Assembly (NCBI RefSeq): GCF_014844035.1 | Contig: NZ_CP062159.1 | Location: forward strand, 3,596,001 to 3,660,000 | From: Flavobacterium sp. MDT1-60 | GTDB taxonomy: Bacteria > Bacteroidota > Bacteroidia > Flavobacteriales > Flavobacteriaceae | Length of the DNA stretch: 64,000 bases | Reading direction: 5' to 3' | Shown: positions 45,582 through 54,526 of the stretch, piece by piece | Position numbering within the stretch: the stretch's first letter is position 1 | Layout: the number at the start of each line of letters is the position of its first letter | Position numbers and translations under genes: made by a program | Notes under the pieces: generated by a model | Told to the model about the DNA's origin: nothing | Seen by the model: the letters and a program-made list of their open reading frames with translations, nothing else | Database searches by the model: none

Positions 45582-47291
45582 ATGGAAAACTATTTACACG
45601 GCTTACTCGACGAAGACAACGACACTATTATCCAGCAATACTTAAAGTACATTGACGACGGAATTCCGCGTACGGATAAACCAAAAGACGTATTAATCAT
45701 TGGTGCCGGAATGGCCGGAATGGTAGCCGCAAGTCTGTTAAAACAGGCCGGTCATAATGTTACGATAGTCGAATCAAACACCCGTGTTGGTGGCAGGATT
45801 AAGACTTTCAGGAATTCTGAAAACAAAAAATATTTTGAAGACGACAGTGTTTATGGTGAAGCGGGTGCGATGCGCATCCCGACCATACACCAGATGGTGC
45901 TCAAATACATTGATAAACTCGGACTCAAAACTGAGCCTTTTTATTATCTGTCTGTCGATAAGGAACAGGCAATCGCACATCAGGCAGACCCAACTAAACC
46001 GGAGCCTGATACTACTCGAAATTCTCTTTTCTACGTTAACCGTAAACGTGTTGTACAGAATGAATATATCCGAAAAGATATTGATGTAAACGAACTACTG
46101 GGCTTTAATCTGGGCAAAAGTGAAAACAAGCATGCCAGCGATTTAATGGACAATATCATTAATCCGCTTAAGGCTTTTATTGCAGAAGATCCTGAGAAAA
46201 ACTGGCCTTTGCTGATCGAGCGTTACGGAGAATATTCGATGCGTCGTTTCTTAAAGGAAAATTCGATGTATTCAGAGAATGCCATAGAGATGATTGGAGT
46301 CCTGCAAAATCTGGAGTCAAGAATGTCTTATGATTTTATCCAGAGTTTTATTGAGCAAAATATTATCAAGGATACTACTCGGTTTATGGAAATTGTGGGC
46401 GGAAGCGACATGCTGCCAAATGCATTCTTTAAAGCTCATAGTCTCGAAGAAAATACCTATTTTGATTGCAGGATGACCAAAATGATGCTCATTAACAACA
46501 AGGTAAAAATAGAAGTGGATATTGAAGTACAGCGTGACTTCCAGTTTTATGAAGATGCAGGATTCAAAGCATTAAAAACACCTGTTGGTGATCTGGAATT
46601 TGATGAAGTGATTGTCACTATACCCTTTTCAGCATTAAGACATGTGTATGTAACACCTCAATTCAAACAGCTTAAACGAAAAGCAATCCGGGAACTGCAC
46701 TACGATTCTGCTACTAAAATATTGTTGGAATTTCGTGAGAAATGGTGGCAGGAAGCACCTTATAATATTGTTGGTGGTGGTACGATTACTGATTTTTCGA
46801 ACCGTTTCACCTATTATCCAAGCAATGATTTGGGAAGTAAAGGACACGGTGTCGTGCTGGCATCTTATTGCTGGTCTGACGAAGCAAGCCGCTGGGATTC
46901 TTTGGATGACGACGACAGGTATTTTTATGCACTTAAAAATCTGGCCATTATGCACTCCGATGACGAAAAGGAACAGCAGCGCATTATTGGCCTTGCCGTA
47001 ATTACCTCGAGTATCAAGGACTATAAAAAGAAAGGTGGGAAATTAATTGGTGCTGCAACACAAAGCTGGATGCGCGACCCGTATGCTTATGGTGAAGCAG
47101 CAATATTTAATCCGGGACAGTTACAATTATTGCAACGTCATATCATCTCAACTGAATGGAATGGAAAAGCACATTTTGCCGGAGAGCATACTTCCCTGAA
47201 ACATGCCTGGATTGAAGGAGCTATCGAGTCCGGAATCCGCACAGCACTTGAAGTCAACGAAAATACTGGTAACCTGAATAACCCAATTTAA
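45582..47291 (+). CDS. FAD-dependent L-amino-acid oxidase
   Basis: A 569-residue flavin amine oxidase. The dinucleotide-binding motif [20 protein letters not shown] (about 37-56) is followed by [16 protein letters not shown] with the R-x-G-G-R signature, and the C terminus [20 protein letters not shown] is the FAD-binding/aromatic-cage motif of this family. [14 protein letters not shown] [15 protein letters not shown] is specific to L-amino-acid oxidases, which convert an amino acid, O2 and water to a 2-oxoacid, ammonia and H2O2. No signal peptide. The next gene, starting one base after its stop, decarboxylates 2-oxoacids, so the product is passed on. Aromatic amino acids are the likeliest substrates, by inference. 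Confidence 0.9.
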   Translation: MENYLHGLLDEDNDTIIQQYLKYIDDGIPRTDKPKDVLIIGAGMAGMVAASLLKQAGHNVTIVESNTRVGGRIKTFRNSENKKYFEDDSVYGEAGAMRIPTIHQMVLKYIDKLGLKTEPFYYLSVDKEQAIAHQADPTKPEPDTTRNSLFYVNRKRVVQNEYIRKDIDVNELLGFNLGKSENKHASDLMDNIINPLKAFIAEDPEKNWPLLIERYGEYSMRRFLKENSMYSENAIEMIGVLQNLESRMSYDFIQSFIEQNIIKDTTRFMEIVGGSDMLPNAFFKAHSLEENTYFDCRMTKMMLINNKVKIEVDIEVQRDFQFYEDAGFKALKTPVGDLEFDEVIVTIPFSALRHVYVTPQFKQLKRKAIRELHYDSATKILLEFREKWWQEAPYNIVGGGTITDFSNRFTYYPSNDLGSKGHGVVLASYCWSDEASRWDSLDDDDRYFYALKNLAIMHSDDEKEQQRIIGLAVITSSIKDYKKKGGKLIGAATQSWMRDPYAYGEAAIFNPGQLQLLQRHIISTEWNGKAHFAGEHTSLKHAWIEGAIESGIRTALEVNENTGNLNNPI

Positions 47292-47292
47292 G

Positions 47293-49053
47293 ATGTCACA
47301 GAAAAAAATCTCCGTTGCAAAATACCTGCAAATACGTCTGGAACAATTAGGACTTACCCATTTATTTGGAATTGCTGGTAATTATACCGCACCGTTTTTG
47401 AATACGATTCACGAAGACAAAAATGCAAAAATTAAAATCGTTAACGACACGAATGAAATAAACGCCGGACATTGTACTGATGCCTACGCACGTCAAAATG
47501 GTTTCGCTGCAGTAGCAGTAACATATGGCGTGGGAGCATTTACGTTACTCAATTCGGTTGCAGGCTCTTATGTAGAGCACTGTCCTGTGCTTGTTATTAA
47601 TGGCGCTCCAACCAACAAAGACCAGCAACGAAGCCTCGTTCAGGGCATGCTGGCATCACATATGACAGGTGATATGTACAGTAACATCAATGTATACCGA
47701 AACGTTACCGTTGCGGCAGAACAAATCACAGGTTCATCAGATGCTCCTTATAAAATTGATGCAGTACTAAATGCCTGTATTTTATATGGAAGACCGGTTT
47801 ATCTTGAAGTTTTTGAAGATGCATGGCGAATGGAATGCAATCCGCCAGTCACTCCATTGGCAGAAAGAGAAGCATCTAAATGTCAAACAAGTGCACGCAA
47901 GGCTGCCCAAAGAGTAGCTGCAATGGCACGCGGAAAAGAAATTATTTTCTGGGGCGGCATTGAGATCCAGCGCTATGGTATTCAAAAGGAATTCCTGGAT
48001 TTGATCGAAACTACCGATACAGAATTTGTAACTTCTATACTTGGGAAATCAATTGTATCCGAAAACCATCCTAAGTTCAAAGGCGTTTTTAATGGAAAGG
48101 CATCGCCAAAAGATGTCAAGGAACAATTCGAAAAAGCCCAGCTAAAAATTGGCCTTGGCGTATGGACCACCGGCAAAAATTTGGGTGGTTTTGATGTCTG
48201 GAAAGAGGATACTGTACTTGCCAATCACAGCGGTGTAAGGATTGGTGCTTCTTATGTAGCCAATGTATCGCTAAGAGATTTTATAATATTCCTGAAAGAA
48301 GAACTTACCAAAGTTACCTTTAGTGCTTATGAAATGTATGATGCAGCGAAGCTGCCTGAATCATTTTTCCTAGCTGATAACAGAATACTAAAAAAAGGAA
48401 AACCGGCACTTACTTACGATACATTTTTCAACCGAATCAATAATTTTATAGACGAGAGGCATATAGTGGTTGCCGATGCGGGTTTTCCTTTATTGGGTGC
48501 CCAGGGCATCCGTATTGCAGAACCTAACGGATTCGTAGCGCAGGCATCATGGCTTTCGATAGGTTATTCTGTTCCTGCGGCAACCGGAATAAAATGTGCC
48601 AGACCTGATAAAAGGCCGGTGGTATTTGTTGGGGACGGTGCTTTTCAGGAAACCTGTCAGGCCATATCTACACAGAATAAACTGAAACACGACACCATTG
48701 TTTTTGTTTTGGATAATGGTATTTATGGTATTGAACAAATGCTTGTTAATCCAAATCCGTTTCGTGGTGCAGACAAGGTAGAATATAGCGTTCCCGATTT
48801 AAACAACGTTTATGATTACAACGAAATGCACCGTTGGAAATATGCGAAACTAGTTGATGTATTTGGAGGCAAAGGTTTTGAAGTCAGTAGTCTCGACGAA
48901 CTCGAGGAGGTTTTGAGACAACTTGACAGCATTAAGGAAAATACCATTGTACATGTAAACATACCTAAGACATCTATTCCGGAAGCAATTGCTTATAAGA
49001 CAGAGGAGCCTGGAGAGGATGAATTTCTGGATAAAAACTGGAGTTTATGTTAG
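47293..49053 (+). CDS. Thiamine-diphosphate 2-oxoacid decarboxylase
   Basis: A 586-residue ThDP enzyme of the pyruvate/indolepyruvate decarboxylase group. The cofactor-activating Glu55 is in IVNDTNEINAGHCTDAYAR, a NELNA-type motif. The ThDP/Mg site is GDGAFQETCQAIS with downstream VFVLDNGIYGIEQ, the normal GDG-x(24-30)-N pattern. GVGAFTLLNSVAGSYVEHCP is typical of decarboxylases rather than acetolactate synthases. It would remove CO2 from the oxoacid made by the upstream oxidase and give an aldehyde such as indole- or phenylacetaldehyde. The one-base gap shows tight coupling, and a terminator follows at 49097. Confidence 0.88.
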   Translation: MSQKKISVAKYLQIRLEQLGLTHLFGIAGNYTAPFLNTIHEDKNAKIKIVNDTNEINAGHCTDAYARQNGFAAVAVTYGVGAFTLLNSVAGSYVEHCPVLVINGAPTNKDQQRSLVQGMLASHMTGDMYSNINVYRNVTVAAEQITGSSDAPYKIDAVLNACILYGRPVYLEVFEDAWRMECNPPVTPLAEREASKCQTSARKAAQRVAAMARGKEIIFWGGIEIQRYGIQKEFLDLIETTDTEFVTSILGKSIVSENHPKFKGVFNGKASPKDVKEQFEKAQLKIGLGVWTTGKNLGGFDVWKEDTVLANHSGVRIGASYVANVSLRDFIIFLKEELTKVTFSAYEMYDAAKLPESFFLADNRILKKGKPALTYDTFFNRINNFIDERHIVVADAGFPLLGAQGIRIAEPNGFVAQASWLSIGYSVPAATGIKCARPDKRPVVFVGDGAFQETCQAISTQNKLKHDTIVFVLDNGIYGIEQMLVNPNPFRGADKVEYSVPDLNNVYDYNEMHRWKYAKLVDVFGGKGFEVSSLDELEEVLRQLDSIKENTIVHVNIPKTSIPEAIAYKTEEPGEDEFLDKNWSLC

Positions 49054-49096
49054 GTTTAAAATGGGTTAATTTTTAAAGCATTCTGCCAGGATAAAC

Positions 49097-49140
49097 AAAA
49101 AAGCCGTCTCAGTTCTAATTCCTGAGGCGGCTCTTTTAAT
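49097..49140 (+). terminator. Terminator of the oxidase-decarboxylase operon
   Basis: AGCCGTCTCAG pairs with CTGAGGCGGCT (one G-U) around a nine-base loop, followed by CTTTTAAT, 44 bp after the stop codon. Confidence 0.75.
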
Positions 49141-49234
49141 GAATCTGTGTTTACTTATTTTTTACTTTATTATTTTTATATCTTTTTCCTATTTATAACA
49201 GATAACATAAAGAAAATCGATGTTGAAGTTTTCA

Positions 49235-49318
49235 TAATATCGTATTCTAAAGTTTGAATAAGGGATATTTTATTCCGCTACAGCATCAATCTTATCGGTT
49301 TTTCTTGATTTACTCAAC
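49235..49318. repeat. Direct repeat G, left copy (att-like)
   Basis: Seventy-seven bp (49235-49311) identical to 57315-57391, then one mismatch and a further six matching bases. The right copy contains the last nine codons of the gene at 57372-57911; here those codons are orphaned and interrupted. The surrounding DNA differs at both ends, so the boundaries are sharp. Confidence 0.9.
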
Positions 49319-49398
49319 ACCTCATGAGTGCGAAGTCAGGAGACATTCGCAAAGTTTTCCATAAAAACTCTTCGGAGAGTGGGTTGTTTTCTCAAAAC

Positions 49399-49722
49399 TC
49401 AATTCAATGACATTTGCTTTTCTCCCCATATTCGCATTTGATTTATAAAAGGAATTAATTCAGTTCCCGTTTCAGTAAGTGAATATTCAACACGAGGCGG
49501 AACTTCAGGGTATACTTTCCTGGAAATTAATTGATCAGCTTCCAACTCTTTAAGTGTTTGTGTAAGCATTTTAGGGGTTATCCCTTCTACTACTCTTTTA
49601 AGTTCACCATATCGTAATAGATTATCTTTTAAATACCATAAAATCCTTCCTTTATATTTTCCGCCTATTCTTTGAAACGCATAATCAACAGGACAATAAG
49701 CAATTCTAATTTTATTTTCCAT
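49399..49722 (-). CDS. HxlR-family transcriptional regulator
   Basis: A 107-residue winged-helix regulator from MENKIRIAYCPVDYAFQRIG; an upstream ATG at 49752 adds ten residues and has no advantage. CPVDYAFQRIGGKYKGRILW is the HxlR start, with the conserved Cys near the N terminus that in the family can sense oxidants or aldehydes. LKRVVEGITPKMLTQTLKEL is the recognition helix, and VPPRVEYSLTETGTELIPFI the wing. It is divergent from the NIPSNAP genes, and a palindromic GTACGTAC lies between them, so it probably controls them. Confidence 0.93.
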   Translation of the reverse strand: MENKIRIAYCPVDYAFQRIGGKYKGRILWYLKDNLLRYGELKRVVEGITPKMLTQTLKELEADQLISRKVYPEVPPRVEYSLTETGTELIPFINQMRIWGEKQMSLN

Positions 49723-49787
49723 TTTTTTATTTTTTAAATAATTGATAATCAATATTAGTATCCTTTTAGTAACTACGATACAAAATT

Positions 49788-49826
49788 GTACGTACTTGCA
49801 ACAAAGATATCATAATTTTATCTTTA
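49788..49826 (+). promoter_or_regulatory. Candidate promoter and HxlR operator of the NIPSNAP genes
   Basis: TTG at 49796-49798 and TATCTTTA at 49819-49826 are separated by 20 bp, close to the Bacteroidota TTG-N19-TAnnTTTG consensus. The palindrome GTACGTAC (49788-49795) abuts the -33 element and lies 66 bp from the start of the divergent HxlR gene, a typical operator position. Confidence 0.4.
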
Positions 49827-49866
49827 CAGGAATTACTAGTCTTGGAACACATAAAAAACAATACCA

Positions 49867-49971
49867 ATGAAGTCAAAACTTTTTAATTCCATAACCCTAA
49901 TCGCAATAATTGTTTTGGTCTCTTGTAAACCAATTTTGTTAAATGCTCAAAAAGTAAAAAAAATGATATGA
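49867..49971 (+). CDS. 34-residue signal-peptide ORF overlapping the NIPSNAP gene
   Basis: ATG at 49867 gives MKSKLFNSITLIAIIVLVSC and ends KKMI. It is a lipoprotein-type signal (lipobox LVSC) followed by only a dozen residues. Its TGA overlaps the ATG of the next gene as ATGA. Either it is a short lipopeptide with translational coupling, or a frame change has separated a secreted NIPSNAP protein from its signal. The second explanation is simple, but no clean single-base repair point is obvious from the sequence alone. Confidence 0.45.
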   Translation: MKSKLFNSITLIAIIVLVSCKPILLNAQKVKKMI

Positions 49972-50672
49972 ATAAATCAGCCCCTCAGGATTTAGAAAAT
50001 ATTAAAGTACTAGAACTTCGTAATTATTTATTAAAACCAGATATGGCTGATACATTCAGACATTATTTTCACTCAAATTTTGTTTCGCCTATGAATGAAT
50101 TGGGCGGACATACATTGGGAGAATTTAAAATCAATGAAGTCAACGACAGATTTGTATGGTTTCGTGGTTTTACAGATATGAAAACAAGAGTTAAATTTTT
50201 AAACGATTTTTATATTGATAGTCCAATCTGGAAAGAATATGGTAAGGGAGCAAATGAAATGATAATTAACTCTGATAATGTTTATTTATTAAAACCCTTA
50301 CATAAAACAGTAACATTAAAAACTGACAAAGCAGTCACAGTAATTGATTTTTATATTTGTAATAGTACAATTAAGAAGGTAATAGAATTATTTGACACTC
50401 ACTACATCCCTTTTTTAAAAACAATAAATATTGAAGATATTTCGATTTGGGTTAGTGAAATGACTGAAAATGATTTTCCGAGATTACCAGTTTTTCAAGA
50501 TAAAAATTTATTGGTTACAATAACAAACTTCCAGGACATAGAGGAATACGAAGCAAAGCAAAAAGCCATTAATAATATGCCAAACGCTTTAAAAAAAGCA
50601 ATGCAGGAATTAATTACAACACAAAATAATTGGGTCCTTTTAAATCAAAATAAAGAGCATTATGACAAATAA
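49968..50672 (+). CDS. NIPSNAP-family protein
   Basis: A 234-residue protein with a dimeric alpha/beta-barrel (ferredoxin-like) fold. IKVLELRNYLLKPDMADTFR and DRFVWFRGFTDMKTRVKFLN are the family's two main strand-helix units; a second, weaker unit (VTVIDFYICNSTIKKVIELF) follows, so the protein is a double module. The function of bacterial NIPSNAP proteins is unclear; relatives bind small molecules. It overlaps the upstream signal-peptide ORF by four bases and the next gene by 11, forming an operon divergent from HxlR. Confidence 0.75.
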   Translation: MNKSAPQDLENIKVLELRNYLLKPDMADTFRHYFHSNFVSPMNELGGHTLGEFKINEVNDRFVWFRGFTDMKTRVKFLNDFYIDSPIWKEYGKGANEMIINSDNVYLLKPLHKTVTLKTDKAVTVIDFYICNSTIKKVIELFDTHYIPFLKTINIEDISIWVSEMTENDFPRLPVFQDKNLLVTITNFQDIEEYEAKQKAINNMPNALKKAMQELITTQNNWVLLNQNKEHYDK

Positions 50673-51222
50673 TAATTACCCATTACTGGCACAAACACCT
50701 ACTTTTATGGTCGATGGAACTTTAGAAATTAAGCCGTCATCTAATTCCAATTCATCTGATTATTCATTTTTAATTGGTAACCATAAAGTTCATCACAGAA
50801 AATTAAAAGAAAGATTTAATAATTGTAAAGAATGGGTTGATATAGAAGGTTCAAAAACAACAGAATTGCTGTTAACAGGTATTAGTAATATTGAAAAGCA
50901 TTATATGTGTGATTCAAAACAACAACCAATTGAAGCATTTGCATTAAGATTGTTTAATCCCGTAACAAAATTGTGGAGTTTATATTGGGCAGATAGTATT
51001 TTTGGAATACTTGATCCACCATTGTTAGGCTCTTTTGAAAATAATATAGGCCTTTTTTTTGGGAAAGAAATTATTAATGGAAAAGAAATTATAGTTCAAT
51101 TTCAGTATGATCGTACAGATACTGACAATCCGGTTTGGGGGCAGGCATTCTCTAATGACAATGGTAAAACTTGGGAGTGGAATTGGTTTATGTTCTTTTC
51201 AAGAATAAAAATTAAATTATAA
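50662..51222 (+). CDS. DUF1579-like protein of unknown function
   Basis: A 186-residue protein without signal or membrane segment. The regular beta-rich pattern of FLIGNHKVHHRKLKERFNN, WVDIEGSKTTELLLTGISNI, EAFALRLFNPVTKLWSLYWA and NGKTWEWNWFMFFSRIKI fits the DUF1579-like/lipocalin-type barrel set. WSLYWADS and the closing WEWNW are aromatic motifs lining the cavity in such barrels, so a small hydrophobic ligand is possible. Start overlaps the NIPSNAP stop by 11 bp. It is the last gene of the HxlR-linked operon, with a terminator at 51337. Confidence 0.6.
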   Translation: MTNNNYPLLAQTPTFMVDGTLEIKPSSNSNSSDYSFLIGNHKVHHRKLKERFNNCKEWVDIEGSKTTELLLTGISNIEKHYMCDSKQQPIEAFALRLFNPVTKLWSLYWADSIFGILDPPLLGSFENNIGLFFGKEIINGKEIIVQFQYDRTDTDNPVWGQAFSNDNGKTWEWNWFMFFSRIKIKL

Positions 51223-51336
51223 AGAGACTTAAAGAAATACTATTAAAAATCATCTTATAAATTTACTTGAAAGTAAACCAACTTCTTTAAATCCTGGATA
51301 AAATAGTTTGAAATTTGTACCTCTGGGGTCACGAAT

Positions 51337-51370
51337 AAAAAGCTCCAAATCAATGATTTGGAGCTTTTTT
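51337..51370 (+). terminator. Terminator of the NIPSNAP operon
   Basis: AAAAAGCTCCAAATC pairs with GATTTGGAGCTTTTT around a three-base loop and continues into a T run. It lies 115 bp after the stop codon. The rest of the 330-bp gap to 51552 shows nothing else. Confidence 0.85.
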
Positions 51371-51552
51371 ATGCCTTTTTTTTACTATTTAACAAGTATA
51401 TAAAAAGATCAGGTGCAAGAAGTTGAATTTCCCGCAGAGTTACCTTGACTGGATTCAAACCGTTAATTTATTTATTTTTAAATATTTAAAAATAACATTT
51501 TTCCTGCCTTATAGCTTTTCTTAAAGAAGACTTCGGAGAGCGATGTAAAAAC

Positions 51553-52644
51553 TTATTTTTTGAAGTTAAATCCCAACATCCAAAACTCTTGTTTTTCTAA
51601 TCCTTCCAATGGGTTTTCTCCTTTATTGTAGGATAGGCTTATTGATAAATTATCATTTCTTATAGGATATAATTTTAATTCACCTTTCAGAAAATAAGTA
51701 TAGTTTGGATTATTTTCAAAATTATCAAGAAGGCTATTTCTCCCTTCGTAATTGACAATCAATTCTAATCCTTTTTTACGAAACGTTTTATCTTCTTTAT
51801 CTTTATCAGGTAAACTTTCATCCTTTTTTACTACCTCGCCTTTGCTGTTGTATGTAATAGTTATTGTCCCCGTTTTTTTAAATATACTTTTAGTGCTTTT
51901 TACTACCTCTCCTTTGCTATTGTAAAAAATATTTGTCGCCACTGTTTTTTCAAAGACAGTCTTTTTTCTCAATAATACAGCCCCACCTACATTAAAATAG
52001 CTTCTAAAATAGTAACCTTGTTCTAAAGGTAAAGCTACGTCATAACTATTTTGGTATTCTAGACCAACTCTGGGCAGAAGCTTGTATGCGAACCAACTAT
52101 CTCTAGTTGCATAACTTTCAAAAATTAGTTTTCCATTATTAGACCTAATACTTAAAGAGGATAATGCTAACAGTGACTGTGCTTTTTTTACATTATCATT
52201 TAGATACTCTAATGAATTGTCATTAATAATACCCAAATCATTTTTTGTGAAATAAACAAAATTGTGATTTATTCCAAGCTTATAATTTTCCTGACGTTTG
52301 TCTATCTGATTGTTTTTATTATATACAAAAAATCCTATAACCGCATTATATTTGTTGTTTATTAATGTATCTAAAGTAAAACCAATCCCAGCATTAATTT
52401 TGAAGATATTCTCTTTATCTTTTGGAATTGTAAAGGAAAGTGTAGCTGCTTTTTCATCATCATCTGTTTTAGTATCAAATGATTTCTTAATACTGATTTT
52501 ATCTAAAAATGGCTTAAGAAGTTTAGACGACTCAGTTTTTTCTATAGTAACAATTTCTTTAGTAACAACTGTATCATTCTGGCTTAAACAATTTTGAGCC
52601 CCTAAGAATATACTAAACACTAAGATTAGATATAATGATTTCAT
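51553..52644 (-). CDS. Probable outer-membrane beta-barrel protein
   Basis: A 363-residue exported protein with signal MKSLYLILVFSIFLGAQNC and cleavage near LSQ. From about 75 onward the sequence alternates hydrophobic and polar residues in short strands (KLIFESYATRDSWFAYKL, YFRSYFNVGGAVLLRKK) and ends FWMLGFNFKK, close to an outer-membrane C-terminal signal strand. YNSKGEVVK is present twice (around 240 and 265) in a small duplicated insert between barrel strands. No family is recognised. It follows the metzincin gene by 4 bp in a leftward operon of three genes. Confidence 0.6.
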   Translation of the reverse strand: MKSLYLILVFSIFLGAQNCLSQNDTVVTKEIVTIEKTESSKLLKPFLDKISIKKSFDTKTDDDEKAATLSFTIPKDKENIFKINAGIGFTLDTLINNKYNAVIGFFVYNKNNQIDKRQENYKLGINHNFVYFTKNDLGIINDNSLEYLNDNVKKAQSLLALSSLSIRSNNGKLIFESYATRDSWFAYKLLPRVGLEYQNSYDVALPLEQGYYFRSYFNVGGAVLLRKKTVFEKTVATNIFYNSKGEVVKSTKSIFKKTGTITITYNSKGEVVKKDESLPDKDKEDKTFRKKGLELIVNYEGRNSLLDNFENNPNYTYFLKGELKLYPIRNDNLSISLSYNKGENPLEGLEKQEFWMLGFNFKK

Positions 52645-52648
52645 AATA

Positions 52649-53758
52649 TTACAATTTAATATTTACTAAAGTGACACAATCCCCAACTGTTGTGCACTTT
52701 TTCATTTCTGCTACAGTTATTTTCTTCGATTTGTCAGTAATAAGCTTATTCAATTTTACTGCTAGCAGGATAAAATCGTTACCGGCGTAAAGTAAATTTG
52801 CTACCAGTTCCAACCCATCCAAAAGCGTAGCTGGATCTGTTGAGTTATTCCCTTTTACATTCAATATGGCTCTTTTAACTAGAAGTGATACATCGTCACT
52901 CAATTCAAATGCTGATGATATAAAATTAGACTCTAATAACAGCTCATGTAATCCTTTAGAATTTACTGCATTTGATAATTGAAAACTACTATTACTCAAA
53001 CTACTGCTCATATGATAGGATTTGAATAGCTTAATTTCGGTACCGTTTATTTCTGTAAGTTTTCCACTCCATACTAGTTCATATAGTATTTTTAAATCTT
53101 TAATATCATCTGCTGTTAATCTACTTTTATCACCATAATTCATGATCGAAAATGCACTGTCCGTTCCAAATAATTCGCTCGACCATTCTCTTTCAGATAT
53201 GTTAGCAAAGAAATGTCGTAACCCAAAAATATGACCAATTTCATGTTCTATAGTTTCTATCTGTTCCTGATGGTTTTGCTCAAACATTGTAGGATAGATA
53301 TAAAAAATATTTTGTCCGGGATCAGGGAAAAAAGCAGACGCTAAAACACATCCATTATTGTTACAATTCTTCTGATGCATAGCAATTTCAAAGTCCCAGG
53401 CATCATTATCTTCATGGAATTTTATAGGGCAGGCATCTTGCCAGGCTAAAATGGCTTCCCCAAAAAGTTTTCTAACACCGGTTTTAGCTGCCTCAGGTTT
53501 AGCAAAGTAGCTTCCAAAAGATTTACTAAATCTCCAATTTAGGGTAACCCCTTTTTCCCAAAGAGGTATAAAACCATTGGAAGAATCAAGACGTATCTCA
53601 AATAAATCCTTGTCATTAGGTTGCGCGTAACCTTTGGAATCAGTTAGACAAATTATATTGTTGTTGTACTTGTGGAGGAACTCTTCTTTTGGCAAAAAAG
53701 AACTATCATTTAATTCAAAATCCTCATTTTTCGTATTTGTTTTTTTGGTGGGTTTCAT
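52649..53758 (-). CDS. Metzincin-type zinc metalloprotease
   Basis: A 369-residue protease. The zinc motif IEHEIGHIFGLRH (His172, Glu173, His176, Gly179, His182) is the complete H-E-x-x-H-x-x-G-x-x-H of metzincins, and SIMNYG (Met206) supplies the Met-turn 24 residues on. The preceding FGEAILAWQDACPIKF and CVLASAFFPDPGQNIFYIYP fit matrixin-like catalytic domains. There is no signal peptide or transmembrane helix, which is unusual for this group: the protein may stay in the cytoplasm or leave by another route. The residues after 220 are helical and of unknown role. It lies between a four-helix membrane protein and an outer-membrane protein gene. Confidence 0.85.
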   Translation of the reverse strand: MKPTKKTNTKNEDFELNDSSFLPKEEFLHKYNNNIICLTDSKGYAQPNDKDLFEIRLDSSNGFIPLWEKGVTLNWRFSKSFGSYFAKPEAAKTGVRKLFGEAILAWQDACPIKFHEDNDAWDFEIAMHQKNCNNNGCVLASAFFPDPGQNIFYIYPTMFEQNHQEQIETIEHEIGHIFGLRHFFANISEREWSSELFGTDSAFSIMNYGDKSRLTADDIKDLKILYELVWSGKLTEINGTEIKLFKSYHMSSSLSNSSFQLSNAVNSKGLHELLLESNFISSAFELSDDVSLLVKRAILNVKGNNSTDPATLLDGLELVANLLYAGNDFILLAVKLNKLITDKSKKITVAEMKKCTTVGDCVTLVNIKL

Positions 53759-53799
53759 AATGTAATAATTTAAATTTTATAAAATTTTATTTTCTTTGC

Positions 53800-54210
53800 T
53801 TATCCTTTATAGAAAAGAGGTATCAATAAAGTATATAGTATCAATATCAGGGAAGCAATTAACTCAAAAGAAAAGCCAAGTATATCTTTTGTATACGGTG
53901 AAGCTGTTGCAAAAGCCCAAATTAAAAAACCAATTGTTGAAAACAAGATTTGGACTTTCTTCGAAACTCCCAAGATTTTCATCAAATAAACAGGGGTAAA
54001 AATCATTAAAACAAGGATGACAATCCATAATAAATAAGACTTGTCCGCATTTGGGTTATTCTTTGCAAAACCTATTATTAAACCTGATATCGTGACGTAC
54101 GCAGCTATAATTTCTGCGGGAATCAGCTTTATTAATCGGTCTTTAAAATCATTTGGTGCTACATTTTGTATTTGCAATTGCTGATTTGCTGATTTAATTT
54201 CTCTAGGCAT
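53800..54210 (-). CDS. Small four-helix membrane protein of unknown function
   Basis: A 136-residue protein with a soluble N-terminal segment of about 30 residues (MPREIKSANQQLQIQNVAPN) and four hydrophobic spans: EIIAAYVTISGLIIGF, LLWIVILVLMIFTPVYLM, ILFSTIGFLIWAFATA and LIASLILILYTLLIPLF. I recognise no family. It opens the leftward operon, 41 bp before the metzincin gene, and faces the palindrome-rich regulatory region at 54317-54462. A holin-like or sensor-membrane partner role is conceivable but cannot be supported from sequence. Confidence 0.6.
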   Translation of the reverse strand: MPREIKSANQQLQIQNVAPNDFKDRLIKLIPAEIIAAYVTISGLIIGFAKNNPNADKSYLLWIVILVLMIFTPVYLMKILGVSKKVQILFSTIGFLIWAFATASPYTKDILGFSFELIASLILILYTLLIPLFYKG

Positions 54211-54526
54211 AATTATTAATGTTTAATTCTGCTTACTCTATAATACCCTTTTCGGCTTCCTGGTAATATTCTTGTAATTTGTATTCCAAAACTACGTCAG
54301 CCTGTAATTTCATTACTTAGGTAAATACCTAAAACAGATATGGTTTTTCACCTAATAAATTGGTTTTTAGCTAAATATTATTTATTTGCAGGAAAATCGC
54401 TATTTTAGCTGATAAATTGATTAATAGGGGTAAAATCTGATAAAATAGGGTTTTACCCTATTAAGTGTGCGAGGATAATGGTAAAATTTGAAGAATAAAT
54501 TATTAACCCTTAAATAACTTTATATC
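54211..54526. promoter_or_regulatory. Divergent regulatory region with palindromic operators
   Basis: 316 bp between divergent operons. TTAGGTA-AA-TACCTAA (54317-54332) is a perfect palindrome. TGGTTTTTCACCT follows at 54341-54353 and TTGGTTTTTAGCTAA at about 54360. AATAGGG-TTTTA-CCCTATT (54444-54462) is a second perfect palindrome, with an isolated GGGGTAAAA half-site at 54427. All share an AGGnT...AnCCT core. A LuxR-type response regulator is encoded 2.1 kb to the right and is the natural candidate binder. Confidence 0.55.
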
